64,000 nt of DNA from Symbiodinium natans (GCA_905221605.1 CAJNDS010001136.1:205660-269659); one strand, 5' to 3'. Positions 20,841 through 32,300 are shown, numbered from the stretch's first letter. The notes: generated by a model from the sequence alone, not told the origin. Translations and numbers: made by a program.

Positions 20841-20861
20841 GCCGAGATCAACTTCGAATGT
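20841..20861 (+). CDS. Candidate 21-nt microexon
   Basis: ACATGGCAG acceptor, seven codons AEINFEC, GC donor at 20862. Follows in phase from 20696-20725. The intron between them is 115 nt and mostly TTTAGGG repeats. Confidence 0.3.
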
Positions 20862-21551
20862 GCTCTGAAACCAGCCGTTCTATCCGCCCGCGCCTCATGC
20901 CTAAACCCTAAACCCTAAACCCCAAACCCCAAACCCTAAACCCCAAACCCTAAACCCTAAACCCTAAACCCTAAACCCTAAACCCTAAACCCTAATTGCT
21001 TTCTTTGAGGACTTTGAGGTTTGGGGTCCGTCAGCTCTGCCCTTACCGCGCGCACTTGGGAAGCACAAAGCAAGCCTCAGGGTTTAGGGTTTAGGGTTTA
21101 GGGTTTAGGGTTTAGGGTTTAGGGGTTAGGGGTTAGGGTTTAGGGCCCCTGCACCCCCCTTGCCCCCAAATCGCCGCAAGAAGGCCACGTAAAACCCCGA
21201 GCCCAGGCAGGAGCTTGGGATCTTCGTCACTTTTTCCCTTGCTGGGCTTAGGAGGGTCTTCTACTGAAACCCTAAAGCCGAACTCCCTCGCTCCCTGACT
21301 CCCTATCTCCTTAACTCCTTAACTCCTTAACTCCCTAGCTCCCTAACTCCTTAACTCCCTAAAACCTAAACCCCTAAACTCTAAACGCTAAGCCCTAAAC
21401 CCTAAGCCCTAAGCCCTAAGCCCTAAGCCCTAAGCCCTGAGCCCTAAGCCCTAAGCCCTACGTTCTAAACCCTAAACCCTAAACTCCCTAAACCCTAGGC
21501 TTTGTTCAGCAGGGTCTTTTTCAAAGAGAGCCAAAAACCGAAAGATCCCAG

Positions 21552-21638
21552 CAGCGCGCCGGCAAGGTGCAGGAGGCGCAGGTCTGCAGCTACACGATCC
21601 GGATGCCGGGGTCCAAGGTCCTGCTTCGGCCCAGCATG
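21552..21638 (+). CDS. Probable 87-nt exon, canonical GTAAGT donor
   Basis: ATCCCAG acceptor at 21551 and a textbook ATG|GTAAGT donor. The 29 codons read QRAGKVQEAQVCSYTIRMPG then SKVLLRPSM, 27 ending in G or C. This is among the clearest exons outside the two main genes. I do not recognise the family. The opposite strand frame here (21495-21710) is a shadow. Confidence 0.6.
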
Positions 21639-21787
21639 GTAAGTGGCAGCGTTTTTGACCCTCGAAGCATCCCCCTTAAACCCTAAAACCCCGAAAAAGC
21701 TAAAGCCCAAAAACGCAAAATCCCTAAAACCCTAAACCCCTAAAACCCTCAAACCCTGAACCCCTAAAACCCTAAACCCTAGAGCTT

Positions 21788-21839
21788 GGGATGCCCCCCG
21801 ATTTATCCCTATAACTGTTAGTATAAGGGGGAGCATCCC
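21788..21839. mobile_element. MITE-like family 4, short copy
   Basis: GGGATGCCCCCC at the left and GGGGGAGCATCCC at the right, with CTGTTAGTATAA inside: the terminal inverted repeats of family 4 with most of the interior missing. Confidence 0.65.
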
Positions 21840-22812
21840 AACCTAAACCCCTAAACCCGAAGCCCTAACCCCCTTGCGGTCTGCCTGGAAGTTGAGGCAG
21901 ACGCCGGCAGCATGTCATCCGCTTGAGCATCGGGAAGTCTAGTGGCAGAAAAAGCAAGCGGGGGTGCTTCCTTGTGCGGCGTAAGGGTGCCCAGCTAAAC
22001 CCTGAACCACATATCTAGCCCTGAACCCCAAGGCAGGCCAAAAGCAGTGAAGGGCGGGGGCTTTGGGTTTAGGACTTGGGGGGTCTAGGGCCAAAAGAGG
22101 GGAAATCCTCTAAGCCAAATCAAGCCATACTCTATAAACTAAGCTAAAACGCCCGAAACCCTAAGCCCTCGTCGAGGAAATGCCGGAGACTTGGGTTTGG
22201 GAACTTGGCATCTTCCAGGGGGTGGGCATGTGTGCTTTGGGTTTGCAGGGGCTGGTCCTCCTTGTTTTGTTAAGGCTTGGGCGTCCTTATCAACCACGTA
22301 GAGGCTGCGGGTTCAAGCACTTTGGATAAAATCGCGCAGCGACGCGCGGCCCTTCATAGAAATGCTTGCATAGGGGAGTAGGGTTTAGGGTTTAGGGTTT
22401 TAGGGTTTTAGGGTTTTAGGGTTTTAGGGTTTAGGGTTTAGGGTTTAAGGTTTAGGGTTTAGGGTGGGGCCCACCAGGAGTGGCGAAATGCGCCCTAGGG
22501 TTCCTCTCTCCCGTGGCTCTGACACAGGGTAGATCCGGCCATGAGAGCAGCATGAAGCAAGGACGCCGCACCAAAAAAGTCGGGGGGGGATCGCCAAAAA
22601 CGGTCAGCCCAAAAGGCCTGAAACTCGGTACCCCCGTGGGTGCCCCTAAACCCTCCTCTTGGTTTTGGGCCCCCCTTATAAAGTCGCCAACCCAAAACAG
22701 GGTGCCCTTATTGTACTATGGTTACGGGGCTGCCCCCAGAAGCTTTCAACACACTTTTCTGAGCCTAGACACCTTCCGCCCTCATCCTTCATGCAAAACT
22801 GTCGCCATCCAG

Positions 22813-22856
22813 TCCATTTGGGCGGAGCTAGCTGAAAGCTGCCGCTTGGCGGAGAG
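22813..22856 (+). CDS. Candidate exon, helical
   Basis: GCCATCCAG acceptor; reads SIWAELAESCRLAE plus a split codon; GT donor at 22857 which is the first base of a long TTTAGGG array. It joins in phase to 23069-23101 (LLQLLGDHQA), extending an amphipathic helix. Confidence 0.4.
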
Positions 22857-23047
22857 GTTAGGGTTTAGGGTTTAGGGTTTAGGGTTTAGGGTTTAGGGTT
22901 TAGGGTTTAGGGTTTAGGGTTTAGGGTTTAGGGTTTAGGGTTTAGGGTTTAGGGTTTAGTGTTCAGGGTTCAGGGTTTAGTGTTCAGGGTTCAGGGTTTA
23001 GGGCTTAGGGTTAGGGTTTGTGGTTTAGGGTTTAGGGTTTAGGGTTT
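22857..23047. repeat. Long (TTTAGGG)n array abutting a donor
   Basis: About 27 G-strand heptamers with TTCAGGG and TTTAGTG variants. The putative donor GT of the preceding exon is part of the first repeat unit. Confidence 0.95.
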
Positions 23048-23068
23048 GGGTTGGGGTCGGCCTGGAAG

Positions 23069-23101
23069 CCTTCTGCAGCTGCTAGGGGACCACCAGGCCC
23101 T
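23069..23101 (+). CDS. Candidate 33-nt exon
   Basis: GGAAG acceptor; LLQLLGDHQA; GA donor at 23102. Phase fits 22813-22856 on the left and the candidate at 23389 on the right. Supported by phase and composition only. Confidence 0.3.
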
Positions 23102-23388
23102 GATTCATCCTGCGACTACCTCATGACTTGTAGGTTCGGGGTCCAGGGCTTGGGATTTAGGGTTTAGGGCTTGGGGTTTCGTTGCGTGGGGTTCCCGAGT
23201 GAAACAGGGAACCCTGAATACTTAAACTCCAGACTGTAGACCCGAAGCCCCTTAAAACCCTAGAGCCCTACATCCCGAAAAGCCCTACATCCCGAAACCC
23301 TACACCCTAAACCCTAAACCCTAAACCCTAAACCCTAAACCCTCAAACGGGGAACCTGAAGACAGCCCTGGGCTAACCCGAGGCTGAG

Positions 23389-23472
23389 TTCCCGCCCTTC
23401 GGTGATGTCGGCCGGGCGGGCCCCAAAGACGTTCTCCCGGGAGCAGCAGATAGATCTTGCAGCGCCCCTGAG
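23389..23472 (+). CDS. Candidate exon
   Basis: GGCTGAG acceptor; SRPSVMSAGRAPKTFSREQQ then IDLAAPL, strongly GC3-biased in the central part; ends at a G run before a TTTAGGG array. Unknown family. Confidence 0.4.
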
Positions 23473-24005
23473 GGGGGGGGTTAGGGTTTAGGGTTTAGGG
23501 TTTAGGGTTTAGGGTTTAGGGTTTAGGGTTTAGGGTTTAGGGCTTAGGGCTCAGGGCTTAGGGTTCAGGGCTCAGGGCTCAGGGCGCAGGGCAGGGTTTA
23601 GCGTTTAGGGTTTAGGGGTCCAGGCGGTTTGTCGGAGGATTCGGGGTTCACGGATTTCGGGGTTTAGGGGCTCTACCCATCCCAACGGCCTGGTCTGGGG
23701 GTCTTCTTCAGAATGGTTTCGGGCGAAAAGTACCAAATTCCCTCATTCCCTACCAAGAACCAGTAGGATTTTGAAGTGTGTAGATTTTGGGGATAGAGCC
23801 GTCGTGCGGAATCACTTCCTCCCAAAGTGCTTCTGAGTTTTGTTGCTTTGGGGTCTGGGGCTTAGAACTCAGGGGGAGGTCGGGGACCGGTGCTGACAGC
23901 AGCTCTTCAGACTTCGTGTAGAAGCAGGGCTCGACGTGTTATGAGAAAAGGGCGTTTCGGAGTTTGAAGACGTAGATAAACGCCTTCCCCGCGCGTTCTT
24001 AAAGG

Positions 24006-24142
24006 TTGTGAAGCTGGGCCGAAAGAATGCCTGCGTCCAACGGCTTCGGGAGAAGCCGCTCTGCCGCAGTGAGAGGGCATGTGCTGATCATTTTCCCACG
24101 CATTGCCAGGAAGGCAACCTCAGCCTCGAGAAGCATATTGTT
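24006..24142 (+). CDS. Candidate exon(s), Cys/His-containing
   Basis: A frame open for 46 codons: KVVKLGRKNACVQRLREKPL, then several Cys and His residues, ending EGNLSLEKHI. It may be two exons, since a TTGCCAG acceptor lies at 24109 before EGNLSLEKHI. Followed by TTTAGG repeats. Confidence 0.35.
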
Positions 24143-25227
24143 TAGGTTTTAGGATTTAGGGTTTAGGGTTTAGGGAGGGTTACCCGGGATTTCCGAGGCT
24201 AGGGGGTCAAGATGTGCCAGAAGAGCGTGTGGAGTCAAGGCGTCAAAGCTTTAGGGTGCTAAGCGTCCTGGTGAGGCAGGCAGCTGAGACTTGTACCTTG
24301 CAATGCCCAAGGTCCCTTAGACCCTCCATCCGTACGCCTCATGCCACTCAGCCCCACTTCTTGACCCTTCAGCCCAAAACCCTAAACCCTAAACCCCAAA
24401 ACCCCAAAACCCTAAACCCTAAACCCTAAACCCCAAAACCCAAAACCCTAGACCCTAAACCCTAAACCCTAAACCCTAAACCCTAAACCCTAAACCCTAA
24501 ACCCTAAACCCTAAACCCTAAACCCTAAACCGCAAACCCCGAACGAGCCCCTTAATTCGCCACTGCCCAGCTCACCCGAAGCCCTGAACACTCAACCCGG
24601 GGACCCAAGCGAAGCTTCAGCCCGACCCCTAAGCCCTCAACCGTAATCCCCTGATCTCCTAAACTGAATCCCCAGTTGCCACAGGCCCTAAATCCCAAAT
24701 ACGCCAGAGTCAGATTTAAACCCCTAAGCCCTAAGCCCTAAGCCCTAAGCCGTAAACCCTAAACCCTAAACCCAAAACCCTAAACCCTAAGCCCTAAACC
24801 CCAAACCCTAAAACCCCAAACCCTAGACCCTGAGCCCTAAACCCGGCATTCTAAGCCCAGAACTGCCAGGGTGCAGAAAGGCCATAGCATGACCGCACAC
24901 AATTTGCCGCTGGGGCACAGACAGATTCAGGGTTTTAGGGTTTGGGGTTTAGGGTTTAGGGCTTGGGGTTTAGGGTTTAGGGCTTGGGGTTTAGGGTTGA
25001 GGGTTGAGGGTTTAGGGTTTTCGGGTTTTGGGTTTCGGGTTTAGGGCTTCGGGTTTAGGGCTGTCGGGCTTAGGGCTTAGGCTCTAGGGTCCAGGGCCTT
25101 CGGGCTTAGGGTCTAGGGCTTCGGGTTTAGGGTTGGTTTTTGGGTTCAATAGGCGCCTTTGGGTTTACAGGGTTTGGCTGCCATCCCTGCGTGGGGCTTG
25201 AATGAGGCAAGGGGGGGGGGGGGGGGG

Positions 25228-25326
25228 GTTTAGGGTTTAGGGTTTAGGGTTTAGGGTTTAGGGTTTAGGGTTTAGGGTTTAGGGTTTAGGGTTTAGGGTT
25301 TAGGGTTTAGGGTTTAGGGTTTAGCA
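25228..25326. repeat. (TTTAGGG)n array after a G19 run
   Basis: A homopolymer of about nineteen G (25211-25228) runs into fourteen exact TTTAGGG units. Confidence 0.97.
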
Positions 25327-25410
25327 TGTTGCAGGACCGAGGCTCTAGGACTTTGGGTTTAGGGTTTGGGTTGTTGACGGGGTAGCGGCTTTTCTCTTGG
25401 CGCTGTCTAG

Positions 25411-25459
25411 AGGTGAAGGAGGCGGTGGTTCAAAGACGTGTCCCCAGAGCAACCATGAG
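25411..25459 (+). CDS. Candidate 49-nt exon, canonical borders
   Basis: CTGTCTAG acceptor and GAG|GTAAGTT donor. The frame reads VKEAVVQRRVPRATM. Canonical donor and GC-ending codons support it. Confidence 0.45.
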
Positions 25460-25589
25460 GTAAGTTCCTTGTTTTTGCTTCGGATTCACCTCCGGAAACT
25501 CAAAGGCAACCCGCAAGATCTTTCAACTGCCTTAGGGATGGCTCTGCGCTCTTCAGAAAACAGGCTGAGGGTTACGGTTGAGGGGCTAG

Positions 25590-25800
25590 GGTTTAAGGGT
25601 TTAAGGGTTTAAGGGTTTAAGGGTTTGAGGGTTTGAGGGTTTGAGGGTTCGAGGGTTTGAGGGTTTGAGGGTTTGAGGGTTTGAGGGTTTGAGGGTTTGA
25701 GGGTTTGAGGGTTTGAGGGTTTGAGGGTTTGAGGGTTTGAGGGCTTAAGGGTTTTAAGGGTTTAATGGTTTAAGGCTTTTAAGGGCTTAAGGGTTTTAGG
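25590..25800. repeat. (GGGTTTAA)n then (GGGTTTGA)n octamer array
   Basis: A uniform octamer block: four GGGTTTAA units, then about fifteen GGGTTTGA units, then back to GGGTTTAA-like units. Variant homogenisation is clear. Confidence 0.95.
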
Positions 25801-25818
25801 GGTCTTCAGAAAAGCTGG

Positions 25819-25935
25819 CTGGTTCTTAGTAGGGAATGAGGGAATGATGTATCCTGTATACTCCCTTAAAGGGTATATATATATATATATATATATATGG
25901 GGTACCTCATTCCCTCATTCCCTACTAAGAACCAG
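25819..25935. mobile_element. MITE-like family 6, intact 117-bp copy
   Basis: Perfect terminal inverted repeat of 29 bp beginning CTGGTTCTTAGTAGGGAATG, around an AT dinucleotide core. Related single ends lie at 23735-23765, 27118-27160 and 27181-27225. Non-coding. Confidence 0.85.
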
Positions 25936-26012
25936 ACCCTAAACCCTAAACCCTAAACCCTAAACCCGAAACCGTAAACCGTAAACCCCAAACCCTAAAC
26001 CCTAAACCCTTG

Positions 26013-26057
26013 GAGCAGCCAAGGCAGTTCGACGTGAGCATCCTGAAGGCCGAGCCG
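26013..26057 (+). CDS. Probable short exon
   Basis: Between CCCTAAA (left) and TTTAGGG (right) the frame EQPRQFDVSILKAEP has 14 of 15 codons GC-ending. Borders uncertain. Confidence 0.45.
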
Positions 26058-26322
26058 TTTAGGGTTTAGGGTTTGGGGTTTAGGGTTTAGGGTTTAGGGT
26101 TTAGGGTTTAGGGTTTAGGGTTTAGGGTGTATAGAAGGGAAGTTCGCTGGTGCTAAAACACCCGGGCAGCTCGCTTGCGTTAGCATGTAGTCCCACCCCA
26201 ACCACCCAAACTACTCTCATTTAGGGTTTAGGGTTCACCCCCCGAACCCCTTTAAAGGGGGGCTTTCTTGCTTTTTACTCCTTCCGAATGTTTAAGCGAG
26301 GAAGAGCAGGGGGGGTTCCAGG

Positions 26323-26367
26323 GGCCTGCTGGAGCTCGTGGGCCTTCTTGAGGCTTTCGCGGAGTAA
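26323..26367 (+). CDS. Candidate terminal exon
   Basis: After GGTTCCAG, the frame GLLELVGLLEAFAE ends at TAA 26365-26367, leucine-rich and GC3-biased. It could close the unknown gene of the 17.5-26.4 kb region. Linkage to earlier exons is inferred from position only. Confidence 0.4.
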   Translation, partial: GLLELVGLLEAFAE

Positions 26368-27435
26368 ACTGTTTCATTCCGGGTCCGGGCAAATCCTGAG
26401 CCCCCCCCCCCCCTTCGGGGCTTCATGAAGCGGGGGGCCCCTCGACCGGCCCCTGGTCCCAGGGGTTTAGGGTTTAGGGTTTAAGGTTTAGGGTTTAGGG
26501 TGCGTGAGGGGAAGTCGGGCTTACGCCCTAGTGTCTGAGGCGTAGCCAGGCACTGCAGGCCCCGCTCGGTCGGGGACCTCGGTCGAAGCCTCGAGCACCC
26601 ATGTAAATGGACAGGCGGCGCTCTCGGCAGTTTAGGGTTTAGGGTTGAGGGTTGAGGGTTTAGGGTTTAAGTTTGGGGTTCAGGGTTTCGGGTTTAGAGC
26701 CCTAAAGCCCTGAACCTTAGAACCCTAAACAGGAAGACCCTAAACCTTCGAACCCTAAACCTTAAGACCTAAGCCTTAGAACCCTAAACCTTAAGACCTT
26801 AAACCTTAACACCTCAAACCTTAAATACACCTTGAAACCCTAAACCTTAACACCATAGGCCCTAAAACCCTAAAGCCTAAAACCCCAAACCTGAAAACCC
26901 TAAACCTTAGCACCCCGAACCCTTAGACCCGAAGCCCTCAAACACCAAAAGGCCCTCAAGCCCCAAACTTTAGAATCCTAATCCTTAAAAATTCCTAAGC
27001 CCTAAACGGGCTCCAACGTGCCTGATGGTGCAGGCTTCAAGCTTTTCATGGTTCCCCTCCTCCCCGCCCCCAAAGCCAAAAAACAACTCAAAAAAATGCA
27101 AGAGCTGAAAACCCAAACCTGCTGGTGCTTGGTAGGGAGTGAAGGAGATCGGTATGCACCTTAGAACCCTAAAAGCCTAAACCTGCTGGCTCTTGGTAGG
27201 GAGTGAAGGAATTAGGCACCCACCTTAAAACTCCCACCTGCCACTCCTAAGACCCTACAAGTCAGTAGAGCACAACCACCCGAAGCAGTGGCCCTAAACA
27301 CTCGAGTGTAGGGTTTGGGGTTTAGGGTTTAGGGTTCAGGGTTTAGGTTGGACATTGAAGGCCCATCGGCCACCACGCACAACGTCTTCACTTTCCGGGC
27401 TGCTGCCTGAAAGTAGATGTAGTTGCGCTGCGCCT

Positions 27436-27507
27436 ATGGCGAGAGAAATGCTCATGGAGCTGCTGAGGGCTCACCTCTCTGCTCATGAGTTGCTTCCAAT
27501 GCTGTAG
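27436..27507 (+). CDS. Candidate small open frame
   Basis: MAREMLMELLRAHLSAHELL PML to TAG 27505-27507. It begins with ATG and is helical, but short and without repeat flanks. Confidence 0.25.
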   Translation: MAREMLMELLRAHLSAHELLPML

Positions 27508-27695
27508 CACAGCAAGCGTGCTTCTAGGCCCCTTCAAAAGCATGCAAACCACATGGACAGAGGGTTCACTACCGGAACTTCAAACCCTAAACCCCAAGCA
27601 TTCAGGAATCGCTTTCAGAGGGTTTAAACCGCCCATAAACCCCAAACCCGACACCCGAAACCTTAAACCCTAAACCTGAGTAGAAGTCCCCACCG

Positions 27696-27752
27696 AGCCC
27701 GTTCCAGGAAGCCATCCGGCGTTTGGAAAGCGAGGCGCCCCTGCTCCGTGGC
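27696..27752 (+). CDS. Probable exon next to a family 1 element
   Basis: The frame SPFQEAIRRLESEAPLLRG is GC3-biased; the acceptor may be GTTCCAG at 27707. A family 1 element begins seven bases after it, so the element lies at the 5' end of the following intron. Family unknown. Confidence 0.45.
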
Positions 27753-27758
27753 TTAAGT

Positions 27759-27910
27759 CTAAGGGTAGTTTCATGGGCCCTTAATATGGTCCCTAACCTC
27801 CTTCAAAGGGTTCTGATGTATGGGTCCTTAATTTGTATAGGGTATATAAGAGGTATATAAGGGGTAGACTTTTAAGGGCCCATACTAAGGGACCATGTAG
27901 TTACCCTTAG
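27759..27910 (+). mobile_element. MITE-like family 1, reference copy
   Basis: About 152 bp from CTAAGGGTAGTTTCATGGGC to ATGTAGTTACCCTTAG. The ends are inverted repeats (CTAAGGGTA/TACCCTTAG) with extended imperfect pairing through TTTCATGGGCCCTTA. AT-rich centre with TATATAAG repeats. No coding capacity. Confidence 0.85.
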
Positions 27911-27977
27911 ATTAAGGGGTGAACAGCTGCTGTCTTGATTCCGTAGGTCTGCTTCTGTGGTTGTCTTTCCGCTGGTG

Positions 27978-28436
27978 CCCTAAACCCTAAACCCTAAACC
28001 CTAAACCCTAAACCCTAAACCCTAAACCCTAAACCCTAAACCCTAAACCCTAAACCCTAAACCCTAAACCCTAAACCCTAAACCCTAACCCCTAACCCTA
28101 AACCCTAACCCTAAACCCTAAACCCTAAACCCTAAACCCTAAACCCTAAACCCTAAACCCTAAACCCTTAACCCTAAACCCTTAAACCCTTAAACCCTAA
28201 ACCCTAAACCCTAAACCCTAACCCTTAACCCTAAACCCTAAACCCTAAACCCTAAACCCTAAAACCCTGAACCCTGAACCCTGAACCCTGAACCCTGAAC
28301 CCTACCCACCCTAAACCCTAAACCCTAAACCCTACACCCTAAACCCTAAACCCTAAACCCTAAACCCTTAAACCCTAAACCCTAAACCCTGAACCCTGAA
28401 CCCTGAACCCTGAACCCTAAACCCTAAACCCTAAAT
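27978..28436. repeat. Long (CCCTAAA)n array block
   Basis: About 60 C-strand units with CCCTTAA, CCCTGAA and CCCTAAC variants in local runs. The longest near-continuous array in the window. Confidence 0.98.
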
Positions 28437-28439
28437 GAA

Positions 28440-29250
28440 GAGCTTGATGAGTTCTTAAGCCCTAAGCCCTGCTGCACTGAACAGTTGCGGCTGTTTGAAT
28501 GGAAGGTTTGGCGTTGAAGTTTGCGGTTGCCGAATGCAGCACAGTTCAAAACCCTAAACCCTAACCCAATCCAAACCCTAAACCTAAACCCAAAACCCTA
28601 AACCCTAAACCCTGGGCCCTGCGGGTGGGTGCAAATTCAAGTTCAGGATTTAGAGCTTCGTGGTGTTGAGTGTCTGATGTTCACATGCCCGGAAAGCCTT
28701 TCGTCTTCGTGTGCGTCTGGCTTCATTGTCGCTCGGGCGCTGAAGCTTGTGAGGGTGAAGCCCACAATCTTAAAGCCTTGTGTGGGATTTTCATATTTGG
28801 GTACCCCCTTTATCCTAAACCCTTAACCCCAAACCTAACCCCCCACATCTCGTAAATGGACGCAAAGGGACCCCTGCTGAGAACCCACCCTGCGAGAACC
28901 CACCCCACAAGCCTCGACCCTACACTCAAGCACGTTGGTTCCTCGTAAACAAAATTGGGAGTCTATGTGCCCTGTGCAGTCCGGTCCCTAATTCCCTGGC
29001 AACGCAGAGACATCAAGACTCGGCAAACTATATTCCCTGGTTTAATGAGGTTTATAGAGTTTAAGGTTTTCATTCCCGGTTGAAGAACTCGTAAGCATTA
29101 TAGGGTCCTTAAGGAAGGGGGACTCATGGGGGTTGGTACCTCCCTGAAGAACCTCCTAAAAGAAGGAGGGTCCAACCCTAAACCTTAAACCCAAAATAAA
29201 AATTTAAACCCCAAATCCTAAACCCTAAACCCTAAACCCCAAACCCCAAA
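28440..29250. other. Spacer upstream of the RCC1-like gene
   Basis: Mixed unique sequence with short CCCTAAA patches. A frame at 28629-28826 contains VECLMFTCPESLSSS but lacks borders. It would hold the promoter or spliced-leader acceptor region of the gene starting at 29276; no recognisable promoter motif is claimed. Confidence 0.4.
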
Positions 29251-29275
29251 CCCTATAAAAAGGGTCGGTGGTGCC

Positions 29276-29366
29276 ATGGCGCTTCGGGTCGGCGTCACTT
29301 TGCTCAGTGGCCGCGGGGTAGTCCTGGAGGCAGAGGCTGACGCGACCGTCGGCCCCCTGGACCGGC
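29276..29366 (+). CDS. First exon: start of ubiquitin-like domain
   Basis: ATG at 29276; MALRVGVTLLSGRGVVLEAE then ADATVGPLDR. Twenty-three of 31 codons are GC-ending. AAAAG|GGTCGG just upstream could be the acceptor for a trans-spliced leader (inference). A GT donor at 29367 is likely. The next expected segment (an AQxALGVG-like helix) was not found with confidence; VAQGLGTG near 31368 is a weak candidate. Confidence 0.7.
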
Positions 29367-32300
29367 GTTGAAGCTTTGTTTGGACCCTCAGACCCTTTTA
29401 GGGTTTGGGGTTTAGGGTTTGCTGCAAAAGGAAACGAAGAAAAAACGAAGGCCCCAGGATTGCTTTAGGGTTTAGGGTTTAGGGTTTACGGTTTACGGTT
29501 TGCTGTAAACAGCGGAGGCTCGAAAGCCTCGTCACGTGCGAAGGGTGGCTCTGGCCCGATTGTGGAAGGCCATCCAAGGCCATCCAAAGCCTTTCTCCCA
29601 CCCCACGCTGTCCAAGGCGGCAAAGCCACCCTAATCTATTCCTTTAGGTTTTAGGCCTAAACTCAGGACAATTGCTTACTTCCAAGAAAACGTCTTCCGT
29701 CGCCAATATTCCCTTTGCAGCCAAAAGTAATGATCCAGTCCAGGGGGTTGAGGAGGGATGTAAGAAAGGTTCAGGGTCTTAGGGGGGTCACAGAAGGTCT
29801 GACGGGGATTGCCAGGGGTCCTAGGAGGGCCCAGGTCCCAGAAGGCAGGCGCGTTTGAGCAAAAAAGCGGTGGCCAGAGGCCCCCAGGTCCTTGAGCACG
29901 CTGCGGCGAGGGGTCCGGGAACCCCCGGCCTGGGGCCTTTGGGGCACAGCAAAACACCGCCAGAACCTTACATGTTTGGTTTAGGGTATTGACTCTAATC
30001 CGGTACCGGACCTCCGAGCTGTGGGAGGCGGGCGAACGACCTGGGTCGGCTTGCGCCGTCGAGGTCCAGGGGCTTAGGCACCGCCCCTTTAAGGTTTAGT
30101 GCATGCCTTGAAACTTTCAAGCCCTAAGCCCTAGCCCCCTTAAATCCTAACCCCAAAGCCCGCTAAACCCTAAACCCTATACACCCTAAACCCTAAAACC
30201 CTGAGGCATTTAAAGCTTTGGGGTCGCGGGACCCCCCTTCCCGCCCCCCCACCCCCCCCGCGCTTTCGTTCGGGTTTAGGGTTTAGGGTTCCTTCTAAGG
30301 CTTCACACCCTGCATCTGGGGAAGACTTGGCATACCTTTAAGAATCAGGTTCTATGGGGCCGAATCCGCAGGCAACTCTACACCCATGTAGGGCCTAGCT
30401 TCTTCAGCGCCCGCCCCAGTAATGTTGCACAAACCCTAAACCCTAATCCCCAAGCCATATTGTAAAATTTGGAGCTTTGCAGCGCGCAAGAGAGTTTAGG
30501 CGGCGTTATAGGGTCGTGAAGCCCCAACTCCTAGAGAGCAGGCACTTGTTTTCCTTTTTTAGGGCTTAGGTTCCCTTATCAGCCCCCAAACTAAGGGCCT
30601 CCCCCAACTCCAAACCCTACACCACGCGCCCTACATCTTCAACCCTAAGCCACAAACCCTAAAGCCCCTAAACCCCGAACCCCAAACCCTAAACCCCAAT
30701 CCCTGAACCCGAAACACCTAAACCCTAAACCCCAAACCCTAAACCCTAAACCCCAAACCCTAAACCCCAAACCCTAAACCCCAAACCCCAAAACCCCAGG
30801 CACTCTGAGAGGGCAGTCGGCCTCCGAGCTAGGCGGGGGAGGGGCGGAGAGGTCTTATCCCTCAATCCCTTGAGAGGTTTAGGGTTTAGGGTTTAGGGCT
30901 TAGGGCTTAGGGCTTAGGGCTTAGGGCTTAGGGCTTAGGGCTTAGGGCTTAGGGCTTAGGGCTTAGGGCTTAGGGCCCCTAAACCCTACCCTAAAGCCAC
31001 TAAATCCCCCGAAGCCTCCTAAAGTCCCCTAAAGCCTCCTAAAGTCCCACAAAAGCCCCTAAAACCCCCAAAGCGCCCTAAACCCCCCAAACCCTCTAAA
31101 CCCTTGGTAGCGGGCTTGGGGTTCAAGGCTTCATTCCCGCGATCTGTACCCTGAGCCCGCATCTTCAGCTTTGCGGGCTTCGGATTCCGGGGCTTCCGGG
31201 TTTAGGGTTTAGGGTTTAGGGTTTAGGGTTTAGGGTTTAGGGTTTAGGGTTTAGGGTTTAGGGTTTAGGGTTTAGGGTTTAGGGCTTAGGGTTCAGGACA
31301 TAAACCCTTCTGTGGTCCTTCTGGCCATGCAGCATCGATTTCTGGAAGCCCGGTTTAGCTTACCAGGGTGTGGCGCAGGGCTTGGGTACAGGATCTGCCC
31401 GCAGCCCGCCCTACACCTCGAGGTTTCTGGGTAGGTAGAGCTGGGGTCATTCGAGGCGAGGCACCTCAAGTAGGGTGAGAACGCACTTATAGTAGCTGCG
31501 CTACACCCTAAACCCTCAACCCTAACCCGAAACCCGAAACCCTAAACCCCTAAACCCCTAAACCCTAAACCCCTAAACCCCTAAACCCTAAACCCTAAAC
31601 CCTAAAACCCTAAACCCCAAACCCTAAACCTCTACACCCTAAACTCCCCCTTAAACCCGAAGCAATAACCCTGCCTCCTTGCAGAGGCTCGCGCATCTAT
31701 GCCTTGAGCACCGCATCGGGAGCGCTCCTGTGCGATGCCGACACGCTCAGCGAGGCGCGAGGGTTCAGGGTTTAGGGTTTAGGGTTTCGGGTTTCGGGTT
31801 TAGGGTTTAGGGTTTCGGGTTTAGGGTTTAGGGTAGTCCCCCCAAACCGGCAAAGTATGTGCACGAACCCCATCAATTGCAGGAGATTGAGCTGCAAACT
31901 AGTAGGTGCCCAAAGCATCTCAACCCTCTATACCGCGACGCAACCCTCACCGCTCAACCCTAAACCCTAAACTCTAAACCCCAAACCCCAGACCCCAAAC
32001 CCCAAACCCGAAACCCTAAAACCCTAAACCCCAACTCCGGCTGGTCCGAAGCAATTCATCGGTCTTGGGAGCCCAAAGCCCTGAACCCTAAACCCTACTT
32101 GGAGGTTCATGGCACTTATTCACCAAATATAACTGTACTGACAAATCACACTTATAAGCCCCCTAAGTGCCCTAATATGGTTTTTAGTACAGTTAGAAGT
32201 ACAGTTCTCATTGGTTAATAAATACCATGAACCCCAAAACCCAGACTCTAACCCCTAGGCAATTAGCAGTCAGCCCTGGCCGAGGGCTCCAACCCTTCAG

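Noticed and set aside
22270-22335. tRNA-like B-box (GGTTCAAGC)
   Set aside because: No matching A-box at the right distance and no acceptor or anticodon stem could be drawn.
29254-29262. TATAAAA upstream of the RCC1-like start
   Set aside because: It is formed by a variant CCCTATAAA repeat; dinoflagellates generally lack TATA boxes, so no promoter is called.
31366-31392. Possible small exon VAQGLGTG of the ubiquitin-like domain
   Set aside because: It resembles the expected AQxALGVG segment, but no donor/acceptor pair keeps phase with both 29366 and 31685.
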